Positions 1 through 7,451 of a stretch of 11,742 nt of DNA are shown one piece after another. The stretch is from Selenomonas sp. AE3005. Its GTDB lineage: Bacteria > Bacillota > Negativicutes > Selenomonadales > Selenomonadaceae. The position numbers and the translations under genes were made by a program. The notes beneath the pieces are model-generated. The model saw nothing but the letters and a program-made list of their open reading frames with translations, was not told the DNA's origin and did not search any database. Position 1 is the stretch's first letter. Each line of letters starts with the position of its first letter. The DNA lies in NCBI RefSeq assembly GCF_905233635.1, contig NZ_CAJODG010000058.1, forward strand, positions 3,592 through 15,333. Reading direction: 5' to 3'.

Positions 1-26
1 TCCTCACTGCGTTCGGACAGTCGTTC

Positions 27-90
27 CACTGCGAAAAGCATCACCACCTCCGCCCTAAGCGACGTCCATGTAAAATGATTTTTCGCAGTG
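27..90. repeat. 11-bp perfect inverted repeat with 42-base interior
   Basis: CACTGCGAAAA at 27-37 is perfectly complementary to TTTTCGCAGTG at 80-90. A further copy of CACTGCG at 5-11 makes a direct repeat with 27-33. The spacing would give a long-stemmed loop in RNA or a site pair in DNA. There is no T-run after the right arm, so this is not an obvious terminator. It may be the edge of a dispersed intergenic repeat cut by the window boundary. Confidence 0.55.
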
Positions 91-94
91 ACAG

Positions 95-122
95 GTAACA
101 AGCACATCGATGTTCTTGTAAC
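95..122. repeat. 28-base near-perfect palindrome
   Basis: Centred between 108 and 109 on the ATCGAT core, 12 of 14 base pairs match; the mismatches are 97/120-121 side (A opposite A) and 103/114 (C opposite T). The outer arms read GTAACAAG on the left and CTTGTAAC on the right. There is no T-tract, so it is more likely a protein-binding site or part of a repeat than a terminator. The 11-6-11 layout resembles a tyrosine-recombinase core site, but the arms do not look like Xer/dif arms. Confidence 0.5.
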
Positions 123-165
123 GGGAGAACGGGTTCGTAGCAATTGTAAACACCGTAGCTGGGGG

Positions 166-248
166 CAGAAAAATTACTCCCCCGTGACCCCCGTACACGT
201 ATTATCGGGATACTTTTTAGCACGAACTAACCGTCAAACTGCAATTTA
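166..248 (+). repeat. Left copy of a paired ~83-base upstream element
   Basis: This block aligns with the reverse complement of 11644-11725. My hand alignment gives about 70 identical positions in 84 columns with three single-base gaps. Best conserved are the first 15 bases (from CAGAAAAATTACTCC) and the last 13 (AAACTGCAATTTA), plus an internal TTAGCACG-N-ACTAACC segment. It ends 108 bases before the sbcD start codon. The other copy ends about 119 bases before the racemase start codon in the same relative orientation. It is C-rich on this strand, with two C5 runs, has no obvious long helix and does not encode a continuous peptide. It may be a shared regulatory element or a dispersed repeat. 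Confidence 0.7.
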
Positions 249-274
249 TCTATGTAAAATATATAGCTGCATTT

Positions 275-316
275 GGCACGTCCTCTTAGTTTTCTGTGCA
301 AAAAAAGCGGCGTGCC
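275..316 (+). repeat. Inverted repeat abutting the sbcD -10 box
   Basis: GGCACG at 275-280 is complementary to CGTGCC at 311-316, with 30 bases between. The right arm lies two bases upstream of the TATAAT at 319-324, so a protein bound here could affect the sbcD promoter. The arms are only 6 bp and chance occurrence is possible. Confidence 0.25.
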
Positions 317-318
317 TA

Positions 319-324
319 TATAAT
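319..324 (+). promoter_or_regulatory. Probable -10 box of the sbcDC operon
   Basis: A perfect TATAAT lies 33 bases upstream of the sbcD start codon. No good -35 hexamer sits 16-18 bases upstream; the nearest is a poor TGTGCA at 295-300. The promoter may therefore be weak or helped by an activator. The assignment rests on the -10 match and position only. Confidence 0.45.
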
Positions 325-356
325 AATAACAGATACATCGCTAAGGAGGCCGCACA

Positions 357-1511
357 ATGAGATTTTTTCACCTATCAGATTTGCATATTGGTTTAAAACT
401 CGTAAACCATGACCTGAAAGAGGACCAGACCTTCATTCTCCGGCAAATCGCAGACCAGGCAGCCCAGCGCCAGCCGGACGCCGTAGTTATCGCCGGCGAT
501 ATTTATGATAAAGCTATTCCTGCCGCCGAGGCTGTAGCACTATTTGACGAATTTATTACGCAGCTGCGCAACGCCCTGCCCCAAGGGGAAATCATGCTCA
601 TATCAGGCAACCATGACAGTGCCCAGCGCGTAGACCTGTTCCGTCAGGTACTGGCCCGCCACAAAATTCACCTTATCGGCCTGCCGCCCCGGCGCCCGGA
701 AGAATACATCACCCAGGTCACCCTCACCGATTCATTTGGCCCCGTCAATTTCTACCTGCTGCCCTTTGTCAAACCCTCCATGGTTAAAGAAATCACCGGC
801 ACTGACGCTAAAGGCAACAATCTCTCTTATGACGAGGCCGTACACGCCCTGCTGTCACGGGAAAACATCGATACTGACCAGCGCAACGTCCTCGTCAGTC
901 ACCAGTTTTATCTCTCCACGGCCGGCCAGGACATCGTCCGCAGCGACTCCGAAAGCATAACCGTGGGCAATATTGACTCCGTAAACGGCGATATTCTGGA
1001 ACTGTTTGACTATGCAGCGCTGGGACATATACATAAGCCCCAGCGACTCAACGGTCAGGATTGTTACCGCTATTGCGGCACGCCCCTGGCCTGCTCCATC
1101 AGTGAGGCCGGACAGGAAAAAGGCATTATCGAAGTGGAACTGGGCGCTAAGGGCGAAGTAAACACCACGGTTCTGCCCCTCACGCCCCTGCATGCCGTAC
1201 GCAAAATTCAGGATACCCTGGAAAATGTGCTGACCTCCCCCTCCACAGATTATGTCAGCATCACTCTGACAGACGAAGATGATTTAGACATCTTTGATAT
1301 GCATGACCGGTTGAGCGCAGCTTTTCCCAACCTGCTGGAAATCCGGCGTGCCGTCAAACAGAAAGTGAATTATGAGGGCGCTGACATACCGCAGGAGCAG
1401 CTTTCACCCTTTGAGCTATGTAAGACCTTCCTCGGGGAGTTGGAGGACGCTGACGAGGCTCTCCTTGCCGATATCATCAATACGGTACAAGACAAGCGCA
1501 CGGAGGCATGA
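357..1511 (+). CDS. sbcD: Exonuclease SbcCD, nuclease subunit SbcD
   Basis: This is the Mn-dependent nuclease subunit of the SbcCD (Mre11/Rad50-like) complex, which cuts hairpins and protein-blocked or double-strand DNA ends in the cytoplasm. The 384-residue product has the full calcineurin-like phosphoesterase motif set: SDLHIG with D8 and H10, AGDIYD with D48, GNHDS with N85 and H86, VSHQF with H182, and GHIH with H224 and H226. The rest (about 270-384) matches the SbcD capping and SbcC-binding region in size. Length is usual for the family. The start is supported by AAGGAGG at 343-349, seven bases before the ATG. The stop overlaps the sbcC ORF in an ATGA arrangement, so the two genes form one operon with likely translational coupling. 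Confidence 0.96.
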   Translation: MRFFHLSDLHIGLKLVNHDLKEDQTFILRQIADQAAQRQPDAVVIAGDIYDKAIPAAEAVALFDEFITQLRNALPQGEIMLISGNHDSAQRVDLFRQVLARHKIHLIGLPPRRPEEYITQVTLTDSFGPVNFYLLPFVKPSMVKEITGTDAKGNNLSYDEAVHALLSRENIDTDQRNVLVSHQFYLSTAGQDIVRSDSESITVGNIDSVNGDILELFDYAALGHIHKPQRLNGQDCYRYCGTPLACSISEAGQEKGIIEVELGAKGEVNTTVLPLTPLHAVRKIQDTLENVLTSPSTDYVSITLTDEDDLDIFDMHDRLSAAFPNLLEIRRAVKQKVNYEGADIPQEQLSPFELCKTFLGELEDADEALLADIINTVQDKRTEA

Positions 1512-1513
1512 CC

Positions 1514-4500
1514 ATGAAACCACGCAAACTTACGCTGCAGGCCTTTGGCTCCTACGGCCAGAAAACTGACATTGACTTTTCCCTGCCCCAGCAGAATTTA
1601 TTTCTGATTACCGGCGACACCGGCGCAGGAAAAACTACCATTTTCGACGCTCTGGTCTTTGCCCTTTATGGCGAAAACAGCTCCAATACCAACAAAAAAG
1701 CCAGCACCGACATGCAAAGCCAATACATTGGCCGCGATGTAACCCCCTTTGTGGAACTCACTTTCAGTGAACAGGAAGATGGGCAAGACCGCTGCTATAC
1801 AGTGCGCCGCGTCCCCCATCATTTTCGCAAGCGGCTGCGCGGACAGGGAGATGATATCGAAACCAAGGAAGAGCTCACCCTGACCCTGCCGGACGACAGC
1901 AATTTCAACGGCAAAATCGGCGAAATAAATGCCAAATTACAGGACATCGTCGGCCTTACCAAGGAACAGTTCATGCAGGTGGGCATGATTGCCCAGGGCG
2001 AATTTATGGAGCTTTTACGGCTGGAATCCACCAAGAAAAAAGAAATTTTCCGCCGCCTGTTCGCCACGGAAATCTTTGACCGGATTGTAAATGAGTTGAA
2101 AAACCGCAATGCTGCCATGCAGGAGGAAAGAAAAAACCTGCTGCAGCGCTGTCAGGGCGTGGTGGAAAATCTTTCCCTGCCAGCGGAAGGCCATGAGGAA
2201 CTGCAAGCCTTAAAAAACAGGATTCAGCAGGCCAAAAACATCAGCATTGTCGATATCGAAGAGCTGATTGACCAGCTGACGCCCTTCTGTGACGAACTGC
2301 AGGCGCAGGCGGCTTCTATCCAGACCGCCTATACCGCCGCCACCGGACAGCGCGATAAATACAACAAAGAATACCATGACGCCCAGATACTCAGCACCGC
2401 ATACCAGGAACTTGATAATATCATAGCGCAGGAGACTAACCTTGCCGGCCGGCAGGAAAGCATGAAGCAAAAAGCCCGGCTGGGCCGGACCATTGACAGC
2501 GCCTACAAAATAGCAGCGCATCATCAGCGCTGGCAGGATAAGTTAAACGGCCTCAATCGGCTCCTTGCCCAGCAAAAACAGCAGACAGCAGCCCTGCCCG
2601 GCCTGCAGACAGCCGAAAAAAATGCCAAACAGGAACTGGAACAGCAAAAGACCATCCAGCAGGCGGCCCTGCAGGACTACAGCGCCGTGGAAACCAAGGT
2701 CAGAGCAGCCTTGCAGGTACTGAGCCAGTTAAACACCCTGCAAGAACAGGCAGAAGTTTTACAAAAACAGGTACAGAGTGCCAAGGCACTTCTTACCGCC
2801 GCCCAAGAGCAGGAAACGGCCTTTGCCCGGCAGATAGCCGACTGGCAAAAACGCCAGCAGGAATTAGCCAGTGCCGGACAGGACTTGGAAAAATGCCGCA
2901 ATCAGGCTGAACGCCTGCAAAACTGGCAAGCCGAAATGCTGCGTCTGACCGCCCTGCAGCAGGATACCGCCAAAGCAGAGGCAGAGGCCCATGCGGCCCA
3001 GCAGGCCTATAAACAGGCTCAGGCACAGCACGCTCAGGCGCAGGAAAATTATAATGTCCAGCAAAAAATTTTCCTTGATGCGCAGGCCGGAATACTGGCA
3101 GAAACCCTGCAGGCAGGAATTCCCTGCCCTGTATGCGGCTCTACCGACCATCCCGCCCCCCATAGATTAGCCGAAGATACCAAACCCTTGGAACGTCATG
3201 AACTGCAGCTGCTGAGCAAAAAAGCCGCCGCGCTGAACCAGCAGCAAAACCAGCTGGCCGAACAAGCCGGAAAAGCCAGCACCACCTTTAAAAACTGTCA
3301 GCAGCAGTTCACCGAGGGACTGCAGCATCTGGCACAAAGCCTGCGCGAATTCGTTTCCCTGCCCGGGCAGCCGCAATTAGCCGACATAAAGCCCCATCTC
3401 AGCAAATGGCAGACCGTACTGCAAAAAAGGCAGGCAGAGCTGGAAGCACAGGCACAGGAACTAAAAGAAATCAACCGGCAGCTTGACGAAAGCGGCAGTA
3501 AGACCGCAAAGCTGAAAGAAGCCGTTGCTGCGGCTGACCAGAAATACCATCAGGCCGATAGCCGTCTCAAAGATTTGCAGGGCCAGCAAAAGACCCTGAC
3601 GGCACAAATTACCTACGAAAACGAAGCCGCCGCCCGTAAAGAATCAGCCGTTGCCCAAGCGAAATTTGCCGCTGCCCAAAACAGCACCCGGCAGGCTGAA
3701 AAGAGCACTGCGGCTGCCACTGCCGCCCGGCAGCAGGCAGAAACCCTGCTAAAGGATGCAGCGGACAAAATCCCGGCCTTGACCGCTGAAACGGAGTCTG
3801 CCCAAAAAGACTATCAGGATATATGCGCGGAACTGAACATGACCGCAAAAATCTGGCAGCCCTTAGTACATGATTACACCGCCGCTGACAGCGATAAATT
3901 GCTGCAGGAGGTACAAAACTACAAGGATATGGCAAACAATCTGCAAGGGCGGAAACAGGCGCAAATAACGGCCATCGCTGACCGTCCGCGCCCTGATATG
4001 GAAACGCTGAAAGCCAAACAGGAACAGGCTCATGCAGACTGGCAGGCACTGTCACAAAAATTACAGTCCTGCCAGCAAATGCTCGCCAGCAACCAAAAAG
4101 TAGCCGACGTCCTGCAAAAATCCCTTGCGGCGCGAGCCGACAAACTTGAACTTGCCAACCGTCTGGATAATCTGTACAGCCGCCTGTCCGGCAAAGTATC
4201 AGGCTATCGTATGGATATTGAAACCTTTGTCCAGCGCCACTATCTGACCCGGATTCTCGCCGCTGCCAACCGGCGCTTTTCCGAAATGTCCGCCGGTCAG
4301 TTTGAACTGCGGCTCATCCCGATTGACGATGCCGGTCAGGGGCGGAACCGCGGCCTTGACCTGATGGTCTACTCCACCGTCACCGGCAAGACCCGTGACA
4401 TCAAGACCCTCTCCGGCGGTGAATCCTTTATGGCAGCCCTTTCTCTGGCTCTTGGTCTGTCCGACCAGATTCAGGTGAGCACAGCTGCCATCAATCTCGA

Positions 4501-4702
4501 CATTATGTTCATTGACGAAGGTTTTGGCTCCCTTGATGAACACTCCCGCAGCCAGGCCATCAAAGTCCTCAAACGCCTTTCCAGCGGCGACAAGCTGATT
4601 GGCATTATCTCCCATGTAACCGAATTAAAACAGGAAATAGACAACCAGCTCATCGTGCGCAAAGACGATAAAGGCAGTCATGCCGTATGGCAAATAAGCT
4701 AA
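1514..4702 (+). CDS. sbcC: Exonuclease SbcCD, ATPase subunit SbcC
   Basis: This is the Rad50-like SMC-type ATPase partner of SbcD; it uses ATP to control access of DNA ends to the nuclease. Numbering from the ATG at 1514, the Walker A motif GDTGAGKT is at residues 34-41, a Q-loop region (IAQGEF) follows, and two long Gln/Ala/Lys-rich coiled-coil arms (roughly 180-530 and 545-880) flank the zinc hook CPVC at 538-541. The ABC signature LSGGE is at 966-970 and Walker B ends in D1001-E1002. At 1062 residues it is full length. An ATG at 1508 overlaps the sbcD stop, but GGAGG at 1502-1506 leaves one base before that ATG and seven before the ATG at 1514. The latter is therefore preferred and gives MKPRKLTL, a typical SbcC N-terminus. 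No frameshift or lost motif is seen. Confidence 0.96.
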   Translation: MKPRKLTLQAFGSYGQKTDIDFSLPQQNLFLITGDTGAGKTTIFDALVFALYGENSSNTNKKASTDMQSQYIGRDVTPFVELTFSEQEDGQDRCYTVRRVPHHFRKRLRGQGDDIETKEELTLTLPDDSNFNGKIGEINAKLQDIVGLTKEQFMQVGMIAQGEFMELLRLESTKKKEIFRRLFATEIFDRIVNELKNRNAAMQEERKNLLQRCQGVVENLSLPAEGHEELQALKNRIQQAKNISIVDIEELIDQLTPFCDELQAQAASIQTAYTAATGQRDKYNKEYHDAQILSTAYQELDNIIAQETNLAGRQESMKQKARLGRTIDSAYKIAAHHQRWQDKLNGLNRLLAQQKQQTAALPGLQTAEKNAKQELEQQKTIQQAALQDYSAVETKVRAALQVLSQLNTLQEQAEVLQKQVQSAKALLTAAQEQETAFARQIADWQKRQQELASAGQDLEKCRNQAERLQNWQAEMLRLTALQQDTAKAEAEAHAAQQAYKQAQAQHAQAQENYNVQQKIFLDAQAGILAETLQAGIPCPVCGSTDHPAPHRLAEDTKPLERHELQLLSKKAAALNQQQNQLAEQAGKASTTFKNCQQQFTEGLQHLAQSLREFVSLPGQPQLADIKPHLSKWQTVLQKRQAELEAQAQELKEINRQLDESGSKTAKLKEAVAAADQKYHQADSRLKDLQGQQKTLTAQITYENEAAARKESAVAQAKFAAAQNSTRQAEKSTAAATAARQQAETLLKDAADKIPALTAETESAQKDYQDICAELNMTAKIWQPLVHDYTAADSDKLLQEVQNYKDMANNLQGRKQAQITAIADRPRPDMETLKAKQEQAHADWQALSQKLQSCQQMLASNQKVADVLQKSLAARADKLELANRLDNLYSRLSGKVSGYRMDIETFVQRHYLTRILAAANRRFSEMSAGQFELRLIPIDDAGQGRNRGLDLMVYSTVTGKTRDIKTLSGGESFMAALSLALGLSDQIQVSTAAINLDIMFIDEGFGSLDEHSRSQAIKVLKRLSSGDKLIGIISHVTELKQEIDNQLIVRKDDKGSHAVWQIS

Positions 4703-4703
4703 G

Positions 4704-4743
4704 ACAACGCCCCTGTAAGCAGCAGCTTACAGGGGCGTTGTTT
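4704..4743 (+). terminator. Rho-independent terminator after sbcC, possibly bidirectional
   Basis: A perfect 17-bp stem (4704-4720 with 4725-4741) has a four-base AGCA loop and starts one base after the sbcC stop. Only a short T-run follows (TTT at 4741-4743). In the other direction it lies about 20 bases beyond the porin stop, so it may also end the minus-strand operon, though with a poor T-tract there. Confidence 0.8.
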
Positions 4744-4762
4744 CACGTGCAACATTTATATC

Positions 4763-6046
4763 TTAGAACCAAAATTCCACACGGCCGAATAATTTTTCCG
4801 CCTTAAGGTCATTTTCCAGCTGTTTGCCCCGGAAGTAAATGGCTTTCGCCTGTACGTTGGGCAGAATTGTATATTGCGCGCCTATTTCAATACCTTTGGT
4901 ATTAAAGAATGCACCATCACACGTGGGGTCAATTGAAGTATTACCTCCCTGATAGCGGTAGGACGCATAAGCTCCCCATGAACCCTGCTGCTGTTTTTTG
5001 GCGCCTTTATAGTCAAGATGTACCAAATAGGAGCGGTTATATTTATCAGCCTCTGTGTTGCGCATGTACGCTCCCGTTAGGGCAATATTCTTATCAAAGC
5101 GGTACGTGGCCGCAATTTCCCATATATGGGCATTATCCTTATCACCGTTATCATTATAGAAGGTATCCTTAAACATACCGTTCTTAAAGTGATAGTAGGC
5201 CCCGGTCATTGACAATTTCCCCGGTTTATATGTCACAGCCAGACTTTGGAAATCCACTGCGTCCGCTGGTGTTTTCCGCTTTGTGGCCCGCTTAAGGGCA
5301 TCATCATAGCGCATATCACCTGTACTTATACGGCCTGCCCTGGCCTGCAGCTTTACTTTGCTGCCGTAGTTTACCTCCACACCACTAAGCTGGGTGAAAA
5401 ACATCAGATTTTTATTGTAACTTGTCCCCGAAGGGATACGTCCCAGCTTTACATTGAAGTCCTTGTAATTCCCCTGGGCCCACAAACGTTTCAAACTGAC
5501 CTCATCCGTCGTGTCATTTTTTAAATCGACCTTGGCGTCCAAACGGGCATGAACATTCCAGTTTTTATTTATCTCTGCCCTGGGTTCCAACCGCAGCAGC
5601 ACTTCGTTGGTATTAGATGAATCCGTATCGCCTTTCGCATTTTCCGTACGCTGACTGTAAAAGGTATAGCGTGCCTCCCCACTCCACTTTACCACATCTG
5701 CATTTCGCTCCAAATTAGCTACACGGACACCCAAATTATTAAGCTCAGCAGCAAACTCCGCTGCCAGTTTATCAATCAGCGCCTTGTCAGCTGTACTGCC
5801 CTTCTTTTCATTGGCCATGGCCTTAGCTGTCATCTGTGCCATTTCATAGCGTGTAATATTACTCTGCCCACGGTAACTGCCATCACCATAGCCTTCAATA
5901 ATTCCATCTGCCGCCAAAGCAGCTACCGCGTCGTATGCCCAATGGTCAGCCGGCACATCGGCAAAGGGATTAGCGGCGGCACTGACACTGGCGGCTCCTC
6001 CGGCAATAAGGCAGGTCGACAGCAGAGACACAATAGTTTTTTTCAT
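4763..6046 (-). CDS. SLH-domain outer-membrane porin (OmpM-like)
   Basis: The 427-residue product is predicted to be an outer-membrane channel anchored to peptidoglycan. Residues 1-24 form a signal peptide (MKKTIVSLL... ending VSAA). One SLH domain follows at about 26-78 (start NPFADVPADHWAY, with the ITRYEMA motif). A short helical linker, probably coiled coil, spans about 85-115, and the rest is rich in alternating amphipathic strands ending LFGRVEFWF, with the terminal aromatic usual for beta-barrels. In Negativicutes, the SLH domain of such porins binds polyamine-decorated peptidoglycan (family knowledge). The start is supported by GAGGAG at 6056-6061, nine bases upstream. It lies only 33 bases after the transporter gene with no terminator between, suggesting co-transcription. 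Substrate selectivity cannot be read from the sequence. Confidence 0.9.
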   Translation of the reverse strand: MKKTIVSLLSTCLIAGGAASVSAAANPFADVPADHWAYDAVAALAADGIIEGYGDGSYRGQSNITRYEMAQMTAKAMANEKKGSTADKALIDKLAAEFAAELNNLGVRVANLERNADVVKWSGEARYTFYSQRTENAKGDTDSSNTNEVLLRLEPRAEINKNWNVHARLDAKVDLKNDTTDEVSLKRLWAQGNYKDFNVKLGRIPSGTSYNKNLMFFTQLSGVEVNYGSKVKLQARAGRISTGDMRYDDALKRATKRKTPADAVDFQSLAVTYKPGKLSMTGAYYHFKNGMFKDTFYNDNGDKDNAHIWEIAATYRFDKNIALTGAYMRNTEADKYNRSYLVHLDYKGAKKQQQGSWGAYASYRYQGGNTSIDPTCDGAFFNTKGIEIGAQYTILPNVQAKAIYFRGKQLENDLKAEKLFGRVEFWF

Positions 6047-6079
6047 AATCCTACACTCCTCTTTATCCTAAAATATCTG

Positions 6080-7435
6080 TTACACCAGTACTGCCATGAC
6101 AAAGGACGTAACCAGGGCCACCAGCATGGGAATAGCTGTCCTTTTTACGACATCAACCGGTGATACATCGGCCACACCAGCCACAGCTACCACCGCTGCC
6201 GTTATCGGAGACGCACTGCGGGCAATGCTGGACGCCATCTGCATTGGGGTTATCATCGCGGCCGGCAGCATGGACAATTTGGCAGCAATATCAGGCACCA
6301 ATGCCCCAAACGAATAGAACGGCGCGTTGCCTGAGCCCATAATGACTGCAGATACAGCCACGATAAGCACCATTACCAAGGTAATAGCAGCTGCCCCGAA
6401 ACCGGAACTCTGTGCCCCACTGATAATCATGTCCACGGCACCGATTTTCGTCAGACCAAAAGCAAAGGTTTCACCAGCCACAATCAGCGTTATAACGGTA
6501 GCAAAAATCCTCCCCATACCATCGAAGAACACTTTAATGCTGTCAAATACCGTTTTTACATCACGGGTACGCACAAGTTCAAACGACATAGCCAAAGCTA
6601 TACTGATTATCATAGCCGTCACTACCGGCATCTTAATCGTAGAGACGAACAGTTTGCTGAATACCAGCACCAGACCGATAGGCACCAGGGGCAGAATCGC
6701 ATAAATAGCCGGTGGCATATTATCGTCTTTTTCCTGTGCAATATATTCCATAGACTTGGCCTCTACGCCAGCGCGGCGGTCAAACCAACGCTGTACGAGG
6801 AAGTGCGATATTGCTATTGCCACAATCGTAACCACAGCAATGGGAATCTGTTCACCGACAAAATAATCAGCAACATCCAGACCAGCGGTTTTAGCTGCAA
6901 ACACGGCAGTACCAGAGGCTGGCCCCAGGTCCAGACAGGGAGCCGTGGCAATAACAGCCGCTGCCGACAGACGGCTGACGCCCAGACTGGTCAATACAGG
7001 AAATAAAGTGGCCATCAACAGCACGCACAGACCGGCGGCGCTGGGAATAACGATATTCAGCAGCTGTCCCACCACATAACTGGCTGCCAACAGCAGATAC
7101 GGAGATTTCATCATACTGAGCGGCTTGGCCGACAAATATACCAGCACACGGCTTGCACCGATATGTTCCATATACTTGGCAAAGCCGCCCACAGCCATAA
7201 TCAACAGGCCAATACCGGCCGCCCGTGAGCTGAATGTGTCTTCGATAAACTTAAAGATATCAAACCAGACCATACCCGTTGATTTCTTGCCTTCCAGCAG
7301 GGGATATCCCAGCAGAATAGTCATGGCCATCAAAAATATACCACCGGCAAAAAGCACCGTCTGGGCATTCTTTTTGTGCAGAATCATGTAGGCCACAATC
7401 ACAGTTGTTATCAGGGCCAGGGCCATCGCTAACAT
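6080..7435 (-). CDS. DcuC-family C4-dicarboxylate-type transporter
   Basis: This 451-residue, very hydrophobic inner-membrane protein, probably with about 12 membrane segments, resembles E. coli DcuC along its whole length. Shared features include the MEHIGASRVLVYLSAKPL and SPYLLLAASYVVGQ regions, VLLMATLFPVL with GVSRLSAAAV, GSGNAPFYSF, and the C-terminal AVVAVAGVADVSPVDVVKRT. DcuC proteins exchange or export dicarboxylates such as succinate and fumarate. Members encoded beside peptidases may carry other acidic compounds (inference). A GGAGGAG-type ribosome binding site (7441-7447) lies between the M20 stop and the ATG, and the gap is only 16 bases, so translation is probably coupled to the M20 gene. 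The substrate is not determinable here; calling it dcuC would overstate functional equivalence. Confidence 0.88.
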   Translation of the reverse strand: MLAMALALITTVIVAYMILHKKNAQTVLFAGGIFLMAMTILLGYPLLEGKKSTGMVWFDIFKFIEDTFSSRAAGIGLLIMAVGGFAKYMEHIGASRVLVYLSAKPLSMMKSPYLLLAASYVVGQLLNIVIPSAAGLCVLLMATLFPVLTSLGVSRLSAAAVIATAPCLDLGPASGTAVFAAKTAGLDVADYFVGEQIPIAVVTIVAIAISHFLVQRWFDRRAGVEAKSMEYIAQEKDDNMPPAIYAILPLVPIGLVLVFSKLFVSTIKMPVVTAMIISIALAMSFELVRTRDVKTVFDSIKVFFDGMGRIFATVITLIVAGETFAFGLTKIGAVDMIISGAQSSGFGAAAITLVMVLIVAVSAVIMGSGNAPFYSFGALVPDIAAKLSMLPAAMITPMQMASSIARSASPITAAVVAVAGVADVSPVDVVKRTAIPMLVALVTSFVMAVLV

Positions 7436-7451
7436 AAACTCTCCTCCTCTT

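Larger units (their letters stand above)
1..356. other. Gene-free, repeat-rich left-edge region upstream of sbcD
   Basis: No convincing gene lies here. The only long forward reading frame (88-360) runs straight through repeats, has no recognisable domain and no good ribosome binding site. What can be seen, in order: an 11-bp inverted repeat (27-37 with 80-90), a 28-base near-palindrome (95-122), an ~83-base element that recurs at the right edge (166-248), a GGCACG/CGTGCC inverted repeat (275-280 with 311-316), a TATAAT box (319-324) and the sbcD ribosome binding site (343-349). The region combines the sbcD promoter with what look like dispersed intergenic repeats. Whether an upstream gene ends just outside the window cannot be seen. 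Confidence 0.6.

Noticed and set aside
95..122. The 28-base palindrome as a dif (XerCD) site
   Set aside because: Length and 11-6-11 layout fit, but the arms lack the conserved XerC/XerD arm sequences such as the TTATGT-type arm.
127..136. GAAC-GG-GTTC as a possible SOS (LexA/DinR) box for sbcDC
   Set aside because: The Gram-positive LexA site needs four bases between GAAC and GTTC; only two are present, and the site is about 180 bases upstream of the -10 box.
166..248. A known riboswitch or T-box upstream of sbcD
   Set aside because: No recognisable riboswitch core, no specifier or antiterminator motif and no terminator between it and the gene; the paired element is described only as a repeat.
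88..360. A 90-codon forward reading frame overlapping the sbcD start
   Set aside because: It crosses the palindrome, the ~83-base repeat and the sbcD promoter, has no convincing ribosome binding site and its product shows no domain or sensible composition.
3609..4055. A 148-codon antisense reading frame within sbcC
   Set aside because: It is a shadow of the well-supported sbcC frame, with no ribosome binding site and a Cys/Pro/Arg-rich product typical of antisense translation.
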